Positions 47,953 to 56,343 of a DNA stretch of 64,000 bases are shown piece by piece. A program made the position numbers and the translations under genes. Every line of letters begins with the position of its first letter. Position 1 is the first letter of the stretch. Location of the stretch: the NCBI RefSeq assembly GCF_003026105.1, contig NZ_PYNW01000004.1:1-64000 (forward strand), given 5' to 3'. Source of the DNA: Photobacterium sp. GB-56 (GTDB taxonomy: Bacteria > Pseudomonadota > Gammaproteobacteria > Enterobacterales > Vibrionaceae). Below the pieces are notes generated by a model. That model worked only from the letters and a program-made list of their open reading frames with translations. It searched no databases and was not told the DNA's origin.

Positions 47953-48579
47953 TTATTTTTTGTTTTTAAGGTATGTAATTGTGTTTGCCATATCTTGTAA
48001 GCTGTCGTGAGCACTTGTATTTACAAGATATTTGCCATTAATCAGGAATGCGGGCACTGATTGTAATGCAGCATTGCGAACGGTATCTTCAGATTGTTGG
48101 AGTAGCTTAAAGATTTCAGCTTGTTGTTGTTTTGTTAATTCATACGGACTTTTTAAACCGTTATCATGGAAGATTTTCGATAATGCGACTTTACGTTGCG
48201 CATCTGTCATATCTTTTGGTGAGTCTTGTACGAAAGAAAATAACGCTTCTACTAGTTTATGGCTAGGTTCGTTATTCGTTTGAATCATTGCTGCGTAGAA
48301 AATAAAAGCCGCTTTTTGCGCGCTTTCATTGAAAGTCACGTGTACTTGATTGATGTTTTTAGTGTTTGTTAATTTTTGAATTTCTGGCAGCATACCTTCC
48401 ATATTACGGCAGTGCCCACAAGACAGTGAAAAAATCTCTGTGACAGCGGGCATGTTAGGCATAGGGGTTGGAATTATTGAATACTTATCGCCTTCTTGGG
48501 GTGTTTTAGAATCAGAACATGCTGTTAATGTTAGTGCTGCTAATAGTACAACGAAGAAAGATTGGTAAATACGTTTCAT
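47953..48579 (-). CDS. DsbA-like thiol:disulfide oxidoreductase, predicted lipoprotein, CGHC active site
   Basis: 208 residues. Signal VVLLAALTLTAC has a lipobox (Cys about 21), so the protein should be lipid-anchored. The thioredoxin-fold domain with helical insertion has the active site FSLSCGHCRNMEG, CGHC as in PDI rather than the CPHC of DsbA, and the cis-Pro loop SVPAFLINGKY. It likely exchanges disulfides with secreted proteins; CGHC centres are less oxidising than CPHC, hinting at an isomerase-like or special client role. No DsbB-like partner is adjacent. Monocistronic. Confidence 0.88.
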   Translation of the reverse strand: MKRIYQSFFVVLLAALTLTACSDSKTPQEGDKYSIIPTPMPNMPAVTEIFSLSCGHCRNMEGMLPEIQKLTNTKNINQVHVTFNESAQKAAFIFYAAMIQTNNEPSHKLVEALFSFVQDSPKDMTDAQRKVALSKIFHDNGLKSPYELTKQQQAEIFKLLQQSEDTVRNAALQSVPAFLINGKYLVNTSAHDSLQDMANTITYLKNKK

Positions 48580-48788
48580 TGTGGTCTTCTTTATAGAATT
48601 AAATAAAGAGTATTATGGCGATAATTAAATAACATTGCATCGTAAAGTTACAAAATAACACCAAATTGTCTAATGTTAGCGTTATTTTGTTGATGAATAA
48701 ACGTAAAGAAATAGTGTGAATAACTCAGTGAAAAGCCTATGTTGATGGGGTATTATTGCTGGCTTTATTATTGCTTTGAGTGCTTCAA

Positions 48789-50141
48789 ATGTTTATTGGA
48801 TTTGATTATGGGACGGCAAATTGTTCAGTCGCAAGAATGGTAAATGGTAACCCCGAACTGTTACCGCTAGAACACAATAATCATTTTATTCCATCAACGT
48901 TGTGTGCCCCTACACGAGAGGCGGTATCAGAGTATCTATACCGTTTTATGGGGATATCCCCAACAGACAGTGTTGGAGAGCAAGTATTACGTCGCGCAAT
49001 GGCTGTTAACCGTGAAGAAGATATTGAAATTTTCCGTGGTGATTTACAGTTTGGTGAAGCCGCACTAAATACCTATTTGTCTGATCCTGAAGAAGTCTAT
49101 TACGTTAAATCTCCTAAATCTTTTCTTGGTGCCAATGGCTTACGTGACGCGCAGATCAGTTTTTTTGAAGATCTTGTTTGCGCTATGATGGCGAATATTA
49201 AACATAATGCAGAGCAGCATCTTCAATCAGATATTACACAAACCGTGATTGGTCGTCCGATCAACTTTCAAGGGACAGGGGGGGAAGCTGCAAATATTCA
49301 GGCTGAAAAAATTCTCTCTCAAGCAGCGAAACGCGCAGGTTTTAAAGATGTTTCGTTTCAGTTCGAACCCGTTGCAGCTGGTTTAGAGTTTGAATCAACA
49401 TTAACTGAGAATAAGACAGTACTTGTGGTTGATATCGGTGGTGGTACTACAGACTGCTCACTCATAGAAATGGGGCCTAAATGGATTAATGAGCAAGATA
49501 GAACACAGTCTCTACTTGCACATAGCGGACAGCGTGTGGGTGGGAATGATTTAGACATTCATCTTGCTTTTAAGCAATTGATGCCAGAATTTGGTTTAGG
49601 GAGCAGAACTGCACGAGGCATTGATATGCCGTTTAATCAATTTTGGAATCCTATCGCGATTAATAATGTTGCGGCACAAACTGAGTTTTATTCTGAAGCC
49701 AATTTACGCGCGTTAGAAAAGTTACGTTATGACGCTGCAGATCCTGCAAAACTAAGCCGCCTTATTCATGTTTATCATGAGACCTTGGGATACCAAATTG
49801 TACGACGTGCAGAAGAAGCTAAAATAGCGTTATCTGAGCAAAATAAATATCGTGTTGATATGGCAATAATCAACGACGTATTTGCAGTCGATATTACTGT
49901 TAAGCAATTTGCAGAAGCGATCGCAACCCCGACAGATAAGATGCGTGATCTTATCGTGGAAGTGCTAGCACAGAGTAATAAAAAACCAGATGTGGTGTTT
50001 ATGACGGGAGGAACCGCACGTTCTCCAATTTTGAGGCAGTGTATTGAGCTGCAGTTGCCAGATATTCCTATTGTAAGTGGTAATTTTTTTGGTTCAGTTA
50101 CTGCTGGATTAGCACGTTGGGCTGAACGTTGTTACCGTTAA
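48789..50141 (+). CDS. yegD: YegD-type Hsp70-like chaperone
   Basis: 450 residues from the ATG at 48789 (MFIGFDYGTANCSVA), matching the E. coli YegD start; a GTG three codons earlier is possible. The actin-like ATPase domain is present: GFDYGTANCSVA (phosphate 1), VVDIGGGTTDCSLIEMG (phosphate 2) and FMTGGTARSP (adenosine). The substrate-binding domain of DnaK is absent. Role unknown; E. coli YegD is considered a putative chaperone. Terminator follows. Confidence 0.93.
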   Translation: MFIGFDYGTANCSVARMVNGNPELLPLEHNNHFIPSTLCAPTREAVSEYLYRFMGISPTDSVGEQVLRRAMAVNREEDIEIFRGDLQFGEAALNTYLSDPEEVYYVKSPKSFLGANGLRDAQISFFEDLVCAMMANIKHNAEQHLQSDITQTVIGRPINFQGTGGEAANIQAEKILSQAAKRAGFKDVSFQFEPVAAGLEFESTLTENKTVLVVDIGGGTTDCSLIEMGPKWINEQDRTQSLLAHSGQRVGGNDLDIHLAFKQLMPEFGLGSRTARGIDMPFNQFWNPIAINNVAAQTEFYSEANLRALEKLRYDAADPAKLSRLIHVYHETLGYQIVRRAEEAKIALSEQNKYRVDMAIINDVFAVDITVKQFAEAIATPTDKMRDLIVEVLAQSNKKPDVVFMTGGTARSPILRQCIELQLPDIPIVSGNFFGSVTAGLARWAERCYR

Positions 50142-50156
50142 TTCTAATAAAGTGAT

Positions 50157-50183
50157 AAAAAGGCCTTTGATATGGCCTTTTTA
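50157..50183. terminator. Terminator between yegD and HiPIP gene
   Basis: AAAAAGGCC-TTTGATAT-GGCCTTTTT, serving both convergent genes. Confidence 0.88.
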
Positions 50184-50194
50184 TTTGAAAAGAG

Positions 50195-50503
50195 CTAGGC
50201 AGGTTTAGGGGCGTAAGCAGAACACCATCCCTTAGCATTAACAAGCTTACCAGGGAATATTTTACATGGGCGCCATGCCGCGCTTGCATCACCTTCAATA
50301 AGCATACAGCTATTACAATTACTGTCACCTTTAGTGGATTCGTTAACATATTTTAGTGCTTTTGCCTGTGGATCATCGGTAGACAAATGTGGAAGTTCAG
50401 CCGCTTGGGCCGGTTTTACTAATAGCTTGCTTCCAATACTCAGACCAATAATTCCACCAACAGTCAATTGTAAAAAGCGTCGACGTGAAGATTGATTTTT
50501 CAT
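50195..50503 (-). CDS. High-potential iron-sulfur protein (HiPIP), Tat-exported
   Basis: 102 residues from the ATG at 50503, with AAGGACATTGCA upstream. The N-terminus has a twin-arginine signal, SSRRRFLQLTVGGIIGLSIG, ending near AQA. The mature part holds the four cluster cysteines in the HiPIP pattern: CNSC, WRPCKIFPG and GWCSAY. HiPIPs carry a 4Fe-4S(3+/2+) cluster and donate electrons in the periplasm, to photosynthetic or respiratory partners; the partner here is unknown. Single gene. Confidence 0.92.
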   Translation of the reverse strand: MKNQSSRRRFLQLTVGGIIGLSIGSKLLVKPAQAAELPHLSTDDPQAKALKYVNESTKGDSNCNSCMLIEGDASAAWRPCKIFPGKLVNAKGWCSAYAPKPA

Positions 50504-50723
50504 TGCAATGTCCTTTTTTAAGCACATGAGTTTCAACTCATTTAACTTATTAATTATTAAAGTAGGGGATAATCAATAAGTGACCTACGCATCATCTACT
50601 ACTAATATAGACGAGTGATGGATAAAGCTGATTGTTTAATCTACTTATAGATTAAATCAATATTACGTAAGTAATGTCAAAAAAGATGATTTTTGCTGTG
50701 TAAAAGTAAGCAAAGAGTGAAGA

Positions 50724-50749
50724 ATGGGCCTCACAATAGTGAGGCCCAT
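50724..50749 (-). terminator. Terminator after the symporter gene
   Basis: ATGGGCCTCAC-AATA-GTGAGGCCCAT, 12 bases past the stop; followed by TCTTCACTC on the minus strand, so the T-run is poor, but the stem is strong. Confidence 0.75.
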
Positions 50750-50761
50750 AGATATTCTATT

Positions 50762-52156
50762 TTATAGTGCTGAAATAGGTTGGCTATTTTCTTGCTTTAA
50801 TTTTGCGAAAAAAGCCTGTGTTTCAGCAATGACTACGTGGCGTAATACAACGAGACCAATAAGGTTAGGGATAGCCATTAAGCCATTAACAATATCTGCA
50901 ATTACCCAAATCATATCTAGCTGCATGAAGGCGCCGCCAGCGATAAGTACAAGGAAAAATAACTTGTAAGGTAAAATTGCTTTCACACCGAAAAGGTAAG
51001 TAATACAACGTTCGCCATAGTAATTCCAACCTAAAATAGTGGTAAAGGCAAAGAACATTAAGCCAACAGAGACCATTAATGGACCGTAATAGCTCGAATG
51101 TAGACCTTCAGCAAAAGCATGGGTTGTCATTGCAGCACCAGCAAAATCAGAAGACCAAGCGCCAGTAACAATCAATGTTAGACCTGTCATCGTACAGATA
51201 ATGACGGTATCAAAGAAAGTACCTGTCATAGAAATAAGGCCTTGGCGCACACAAGAATCAGTTTGTGCTGCAGCCGCTGCAATAGGTGCGCTACCTAAGC
51301 CAGATTCATTAGAGAATACCCCGCGCGCAATACCAGACTGAATAGCAAGCATGATCCCTGCGCCAACAAAACCACCTGTAGCGGCATGCCCTGTGAATGC
51401 AGATTCAATAACTAAGCTAATAGCATTTGGAATGGCGTCAAAATTACTCGCTAATACACTGATACAAGCAATGATGTAAAAACCAGCCATGAGTGGAACA
51501 ACAGTACTTGCAACACTTGAAATGGATTTAATACCACCCAGTGTCACTGTCGCAACCAATACGGTTAAAATAACAACGGTGATTTCTTTCGGTATATTGA
51601 AAGAAAGCTGTGCGGCTTCAACGATGGCGTTCGCTTGTGGGAAAGTACCAATACCAAAACATGCAACACCAACAGCAAAAAGTGCGAACAGTTTCGCAAG
51701 CCACTTGCTACCCACACCTTTTTCGATGTAGTACATTGGGCCGCCTAAAATTTGGCCGTTACTGTCAACTTCGCGGTATTTTACCGCTAATAAACATTCT
51801 GCATATTTCGTTGCCATTCCTAGTACAGCAGCAAGCCACATCCAGAAAAGTGCACCAGGGCCACCAAGTTTAATTGCTGTGGCTACACCAACAATATTAC
51901 CGGTACCAATTGTTGCAGAAAGGGCAGTACATAGCGCGGCGAAGCTAGAAACATCACCTTCACCTTTACTATCAGCATCTTTTTTGCCACCAAATACATA
52001 GCGTAATGCCAGTGGTAGGTAACGGACTTGGATAAAACCAAGACGGATGGTTAAGTACAAACCTGTACCGACTAGTAAGATCAGTAATGGCGGTCCCCAA
52101 ACAAGACTGTCAAAGGCTTTAAGAAAATTAAAAATTGTATCGTGTAGTGGATTCAT
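50762..52156 (-). CDS. Sodium:alanine/glycine symporter (AGCS family)
   Basis: 464 residues from the ATG at 52156, directly after AAAGGAGGAATA. Ten or more membrane helices. GTGNIVGVATAIKLGGPGALFWMW and RGVFSNESGLGSAPIAAAAAQTD are AGCS signatures. It imports alanine or glycine with sodium. A tandem glycine riboswitch in its leader indicates that glycine is its physiological ligand and signal, as described for VC1422 of V. cholerae. Confidence 0.95.
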   Translation of the reverse strand: MNPLHDTIFNFLKAFDSLVWGPPLLILLVGTGLYLTIRLGFIQVRYLPLALRYVFGGKKDADSKGEGDVSSFAALCTALSATIGTGNIVGVATAIKLGGPGALFWMWLAAVLGMATKYAECLLAVKYREVDSNGQILGGPMYYIEKGVGSKWLAKLFALFAVGVACFGIGTFPQANAIVEAAQLSFNIPKEITVVILTVLVATVTLGGIKSISSVASTVVPLMAGFYIIACISVLASNFDAIPNAISLVIESAFTGHAATGGFVGAGIMLAIQSGIARGVFSNESGLGSAPIAAAAAQTDSCVRQGLISMTGTFFDTVIICTMTGLTLIVTGAWSSDFAGAAMTTHAFAEGLHSSYYGPLMVSVGLMFFAFTTILGWNYYGERCITYLFGVKAILPYKLFFLVLIAGGAFMQLDMIWVIADIVNGLMAIPNLIGLVVLRHVVIAETQAFFAKLKQENSQPISAL

Positions 52157-52229
52157 TATTCCTCCTTTAAACTTCAAAGGAAGAGATATAGAACAACATA
52201 AATGTTGGATGCAGATAATATCTGGTTGC

Positions 52230-52476
52230 TGCTCTTATCTCCTCTGTCCTTTTGCCTGAGAGTTTCACCCATATAGGGCTTGCTCCTTCGGCGCTCGATT
52301 TAACGAGTCTCTCCAGAGGCTCCTCCAACAACAGTCCATACCTATCGTAAAATACGACATGGTGCCTGAAAGATTTACGATTTAATAAATTGAGGGCTCA
52401 ACTTATTAAAAACGCTTACTTCTTCGGCGGGCGTAAGAGATACCATCATGGTAATTTCTTTTGCCGCTCTCCTGCT
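52230..52476 (-). promoter_or_regulatory. Tandem glycine riboswitch
   Basis: On the minus strand the second aptamer (about 52325-52231) has GGAGGAGCCTCTGGAGAG, CGCCGAAGGAGCAAGCC, TGAAACTCTCAGGCAAAAGG and ACAGAG. The first (about 52476-52340) has AGCAGGAGAGCGGC, CGCCCGCCGAAGAAGTAAGC, and TTTCAGGCACCATGTCG. Both match the gcvT-type glycine aptamer, arranged in tandem with a short linker, followed by the symporter gene about 75 bases later. Confidence 0.95.
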
Positions 52477-52620
52477 GTCTTCATCGGAACTCATATTTCG
52501 GATTGCAATGTTAGGGGAATGAAATGTGATTGTCAGCAAAAAAAATGTGCAAACAGTGAAAAAAAGTCTAAATGTGAAAAAAATAAGCGGGTGATGGGGG
52601 CAGAAATTTGTTGGTGGACA

Positions 52621-52653
52621 AAAAACAAGCTTACTTATCGGGAAAGTAAGCTT
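52621..52653 (-). terminator. Terminator after chitinase gene
   Basis: On the minus strand AAGCTTACTT and AAGTAAGCTT flank a short loop and are followed by GTTTTTTG; 38 bases beyond the stop. The DNA between it and the riboswitch (52477-52620) holds no gene. Confidence 0.75.
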
Positions 52654-52691
52654 ATTAGTATGTGGGATCAGTTTATATAAACAAGACGTCG

Positions 52692-54017
52692 TTATTGTTT
52701 GAAGTTTTTACTGAGTAATTTTATTAACTCATGGTTGTTATCTGATGTAGCTTCCCAGCCAAAAACGCCACCGAGTTGATGTTTCTTCACATAATCAGCT
52801 TTAGCTTGTAACGAACGCTTATCTTCAAAACTAATGTATTCATTTTTCTTTGGGCTAAATAAGACGGCAGCTTCAGCTTTTTCGTCGTAATAGTACTGGT
52901 AACCCAATTTTTTATTATTTATTAGATATTTCATAATATCTGAGTAGTTAAAATAACCAGGGTCAGCAATATCTGAACCTTTCTCCATTGTTCCTTTACT
53001 ACTTAGCCCTTCGAGTCTTTCAGCAGAAGCTTTGTCGACACCTTTCCATCCACGACCATAAAAGGGGCTGCCAATAATGATTTTTTGTCTGTCAACGCCT
53101 TGTTTTAATAAAGCGTTTACTTGGTTGTCAACTGACATGTCATCAGGCGTTAAAGGCGTACTATATAAATTGCTATGGTGACCAACCGTAGGACCCCAAC
53201 TGCCTAAAAAGTCAAAGCTCATTAAGAATATTTGATCGAGATCTTGTGATACTTTTTTCCAATCAATACCGGGTAATGTTTTAGGTGCACCATTTACTGC
53301 CGCTGAAAGTTGGTAAGTGCGATTATTTTTTATAGCCAACGTATTTAATTGGGTACGAAGTTCATGAATTAACTTTGTGTATGCAAGACGTTCACTTTCC
53401 ACATTATCATTGCCTAAGCCTGATAAACCATGTCCACCGGGGTATTCCCAATCGATTTGAATGCCGTCGAAGAAATCATATTTTTGGATTAATTTTATAG
53501 CACTATCAACAAATGTTTTTCTGTATTCATCGTTTAACGCGACTGTATGGAAAGGCTCTGATAATGTCCAGCCGCCAAAACTAGGAAGAATAGATAAATT
53601 TGGATTTTCGTCTGAAAGTAACTTTAGTTGACCGAAGTTACCACGGTAACTGACTTTACTTGATGTCTTACCTTTTAGTTTCATTTGAAGTGCGGCATAG
53701 TCATCTAAGACAATAGCGGTACCTATTGGTTTATCCTTACATTGGGTTTTCATTATTTTTTTTATGTTGTCGGGAGAGGCATCAACAGGTCCGCACACAG
53801 CAAGAAAGGCATAAATAACATGCGTTAAATCATTAACAGGAAGCATGTTGGCACTGTAGGGCGTTTTAGGAGTATATACTTTCCAATCTGGATAATAGGC
53901 TGCAATAACAGGTGACGAATGCGTTATTGGCTGAGCTGCAGCTTGATTGGAAAAAAAACAACTAACAAGAGTTGCGGTAATAACGGAAAGATAATAATTC
54001 CGTGAGAAATAACGCAT
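52692..54017 (-). CDS. GH18 chitinase
   Basis: About 441 residues from the ATG at 54017 (AGGGATCTATCA upstream); an earlier in-frame start lacks a site. Signal peptide YLSVITATLVSCFFSNQAAA. The GH18 barrel shows SILPSFGGWTLSEPF (substrate-binding SxGG) and FDGIQIDWEYPGG, the DxxDxDxE-type catalytic motif with Glu as acid. No chitin-binding module is fused. It should hydrolyse chitin oligomers outside or in the periplasm. Adjacent divergently to an AraC-type regulator across a 501-base AT-rich gap. Confidence 0.93.
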   Translation of the reverse strand: MRYFSRNYYLSVITATLVSCFFSNQAAAQPITHSSPVIAAYYPDWKVYTPKTPYSANMLPVNDLTHVIYAFLAVCGPVDASPDNIKKIMKTQCKDKPIGTAIVLDDYAALQMKLKGKTSSKVSYRGNFGQLKLLSDENPNLSILPSFGGWTLSEPFHTVALNDEYRKTFVDSAIKLIQKYDFFDGIQIDWEYPGGHGLSGLGNDNVESERLAYTKLIHELRTQLNTLAIKNNRTYQLSAAVNGAPKTLPGIDWKKVSQDLDQIFLMSFDFLGSWGPTVGHHSNLYSTPLTPDDMSVDNQVNALLKQGVDRQKIIIGSPFYGRGWKGVDKASAERLEGLSSKGTMEKGSDIADPGYFNYSDIMKYLINNKKLGYQYYYDEKAEAAVLFSPKKNEYISFEDKRSLQAKADYVKKHQLGGVFGWEATSDNNHELIKLLSKNFKQ

Positions 54018-54518
54018 TGATAGATCCCTAATCGCGAAACATAAATTAATATCAAACAAGTATACTATCGTTGTTTGTTTTTATTGAGTTATGTGATTTG
54101 TTATATATTATGACAATGATCACAAAGATACACTAAAACGCAAATTTTATATGTAAAAATTTGTATTAGAAATACGGTATTTGTTTTTTTTTTGCTACAA
54201 AGTATTTCTTTTTTTTTTATACTGAATTGTTATTTTAACGGATGTTGGATGGTTCGTTATGTTATAAAGGAATCACTATAAATAACAAATATATGTATAT
54301 AGTTGATAATTAATTCGGACTAGAACAAAATAGTTATCTCGTTATTAATAATTAAGAATATGTAATATGACTGGATAAATTAGTGTTTATAACCATTATT
54401 AGCCATATTAATAAGTATCTAATAATTAATATCTGAGTAAATTAGGAACAATATTATTTTTTGATAAAGGATGATCATTAAAGAATTTTATTAAGAGAAT
54501 AACCAAACAGGTGATGAT
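54018..54518. other. Long AT-rich intergenic region between chitinase and AraC-type regulator
   Basis: 501 bases of extreme A+T content with long T-tracts (54185-54220), no protein-like frame and no RNA recognised. It separates divergent genes and must hold both promoters; the composition is typical of H-NS-type silenced control regions. Confidence 0.55.
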
Positions 54519-55220
54519 GTGATTTGGGTAAATTGTTGTCATAAAGAAAAACATACCAGCACTAAAGATATTCTACTGCAGTATCACAATCTCGTTGATG
54601 TATCGCCATTTGAAATACTATCAACAATGACTGGTTTTGAATTAATTTTCATTGAAATACAAGACTCACAATCAAATGGCTTTAAATTATTACGTACCAT
54701 AAAGCAGCGCTTTCCTGATGTGAAGATTGTTATTGTTTATCATGATTTAGACGCTGAATTGGCTGTGTCTGCTTTGCGATCTGGTGCTGAAGATATTTTA
54801 TCGAGTAATGCAATCCGTCAAAAAGTTGATGCCTGCTTAACGCGCTTACATACCCATGACGATAATATGATAAATGTTGAAGATATTTCTCAGCGAGAAC
54901 TTTCGATCCTTCCTGCTTTAACAATTATCGATAAAGATATCAGTGCCCCCTTGCGGGAAGAAGAGTTAGCAAGTGCGTGTCAATTTTCATCGACGTATTT
55001 CTCTCGTTTATTTCACAACATAATGGGAGTGACACTCAAGCAGTACATTATTAAAAAGCGGTTAGATTTAGCTTGTGGCCTCTTAAGTTCAGATCAAGAA
55101 AAAATATCAGCCGTTGCCTCATCTGCTGGATTTAAAGACGTGTCTTACTTTTCAAGAGTATTTAAAAAGCATATTGGTTGTTCCCCTGGTGAATTTCGTG
55201 CCAGTCGTCAAAAAAAATGA
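54519..55220 (+). CDS. AraC-family regulator with degenerate response-regulator receiver
   Basis: 233 residues from a GTG at 54519. Residues 1-110 look like a CheY-type receiver (FELIFIEIQDS, DVKIVIVYHDLDAELAVSALRSGAEDIL), but the phosphorylated Asp is replaced by Glu (E46) and the N-terminal acidic pair is missing. Residues about 135-230 are an AraC/XylS double helix-turn-helix ending CSPGEFRASR. Phosphorylation is unlikely; Glu may mimic the active state. Target is unknown; candidates are the divergent chitinase and the J-domain gene 87 bases downstream. Confidence 0.85.
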   Translation: MIWVNCCHKEKHTSTKDILLQYHNLVDVSPFEILSTMTGFELIFIEIQDSQSNGFKLLRTIKQRFPDVKIVIVYHDLDAELAVSALRSGAEDILSSNAIRQKVDACLTRLHTHDDNMINVEDISQRELSILPALTIIDKDISAPLREEELASACQFSSTYFSRLFHNIMGVTLKQYIIKKRLDLACGLLSSDQEKISAVASSAGFKDVSYFSRVFKKHIGCSPGEFRASRQKK

Positions 55221-55307
55221 ATTTTTTTGTAGTAAATTTAATTAATAGTTGCCTAACGAACATCTTCATTGCAGAGTATTTTAACGTCACCGTTACTAAT
55301 ATTCACA

Positions 55308-56288
55308 ATGACAACATACCATGAACTGCTGGGAACAACAGAAGACTTCACAAGAAGTGATATCAAAAAACGTTATAAATTGTTATCTCATCGATTGCAT
55401 CCTGATAAATCAGGTTCTGTTATTTTAATGCAATTAATCTCGCATGCTTATAATGAAGTATTATGTGGTAATGGTAATAGGCATTGCGAATTAACCCATA
55501 TTAATCATGAAAAAATATTATTAACAAAGAAGTATGCAGAAAAAGTAAAGCAAGAGTTAGCACTGCAAAAAAGAAAGAATGTTGAGTTAGAACAACAAGT
55601 CTTAGAATTAAGAAAAAAATTAGAACATCAATCGTGTGAGAATAAACGATTAACGGAAACGTTAGAAAAGAAACAAAGAAAAAAGATTGTTAGTACAGTG
55701 CTGCCTTATGAAAATAAGACGTGGGAAAAAAGATATCGAATAATTAAATATGGATTAGTTATATCTTCTGTTGTATTAAATGTTGGATTAGCAGTTGCCG
55801 CAATAACACTTACCAAGTCTAATGTTGTTGATCGTGTAATTTTCAAAAGAGAAAATAGGTTGATAGAGCCATCGGTAGTTCCACAAAAAGTCGCTGTTGA
55901 AGAGCTTATTTCCCCTAAGCCAGAATTAACGACATATCGACCGTTGGATCTAACACAAATCGTCGGAGAATGGCGTTTATTCCAACCAATAGATCGGTCA
56001 CCTTATATTGCTATACGTAATCAAACAGGTTCTTACATTGTGCAGCGCTGTGATCTCCAATTTTATTATTATGCCAATATGACTCAGCAACGAACGGCAT
56101 TACCCGCTAATTTACGTTTTATGTACCAGCAGCAGAATTTTTTGGTTTATAACATTGCCTATGGAATAGGTTCAGAACGGGATCATTGGGTAAATAGTCT
56201 GAGTATTAAAATTAACAAAGAGTATTTTTCTAATACCTCTTTTTTGGATTCTAACAATATAATGAAACAGCACTGTGCTAGGGGGTAG
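55308..56288 (+). CDS. Membrane-anchored J-domain (DnaJ-like) protein
   Basis: 326 residues from the ATG at 55308; a start at 55269 would add 13 residues before the J domain. J domain residues 1-62 with HPD at 31-33. Coiled coil about residues 75-130 (LEQQVLELRKKLEHQ). One membrane helix (YGLVISSVVLNVGLAVAAITL) near 150-170, then an approximately 150-residue C-terminal domain, probably periplasmic, with GEWRLFQPIDRSPYIAI and two Cys. J domain in the cytoplasm could recruit DnaK. No known family for the whole architecture. It may be in one transcript with the AraC-type gene. Confidence 0.8.
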   Translation: MTTYHELLGTTEDFTRSDIKKRYKLLSHRLHPDKSGSVILMQLISHAYNEVLCGNGNRHCELTHINHEKILLTKKYAEKVKQELALQKRKNVELEQQVLELRKKLEHQSCENKRLTETLEKKQRKKIVSTVLPYENKTWEKRYRIIKYGLVISSVVLNVGLAVAAITLTKSNVVDRVIFKRENRLIEPSVVPQKVAVEELISPKPELTTYRPLDLTQIVGEWRLFQPIDRSPYIAIRNQTGSYIVQRCDLQFYYYANMTQQRTALPANLRFMYQQQNFLVYNIAYGIGSERDHWVNSLSIKINKEYFSNTSFLDSNNIMKQHCARG

Positions 56289-56297
56289 CTTATAAAT

Positions 56298-56337
56298 AAA
56301 GCCCAATGTCTCACTTGAAGTGATAACATTGGGCTTT
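56298..56337. terminator. Bidirectional terminator between J-protein and RND genes
   Basis: Perfect 12-base arms AAAGCCCAATGT / ACATTGGGCTTT with a 16-base loop containing a further stem. Confidence 0.85.
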
Positions 56338-56343
56338 GTTTTA

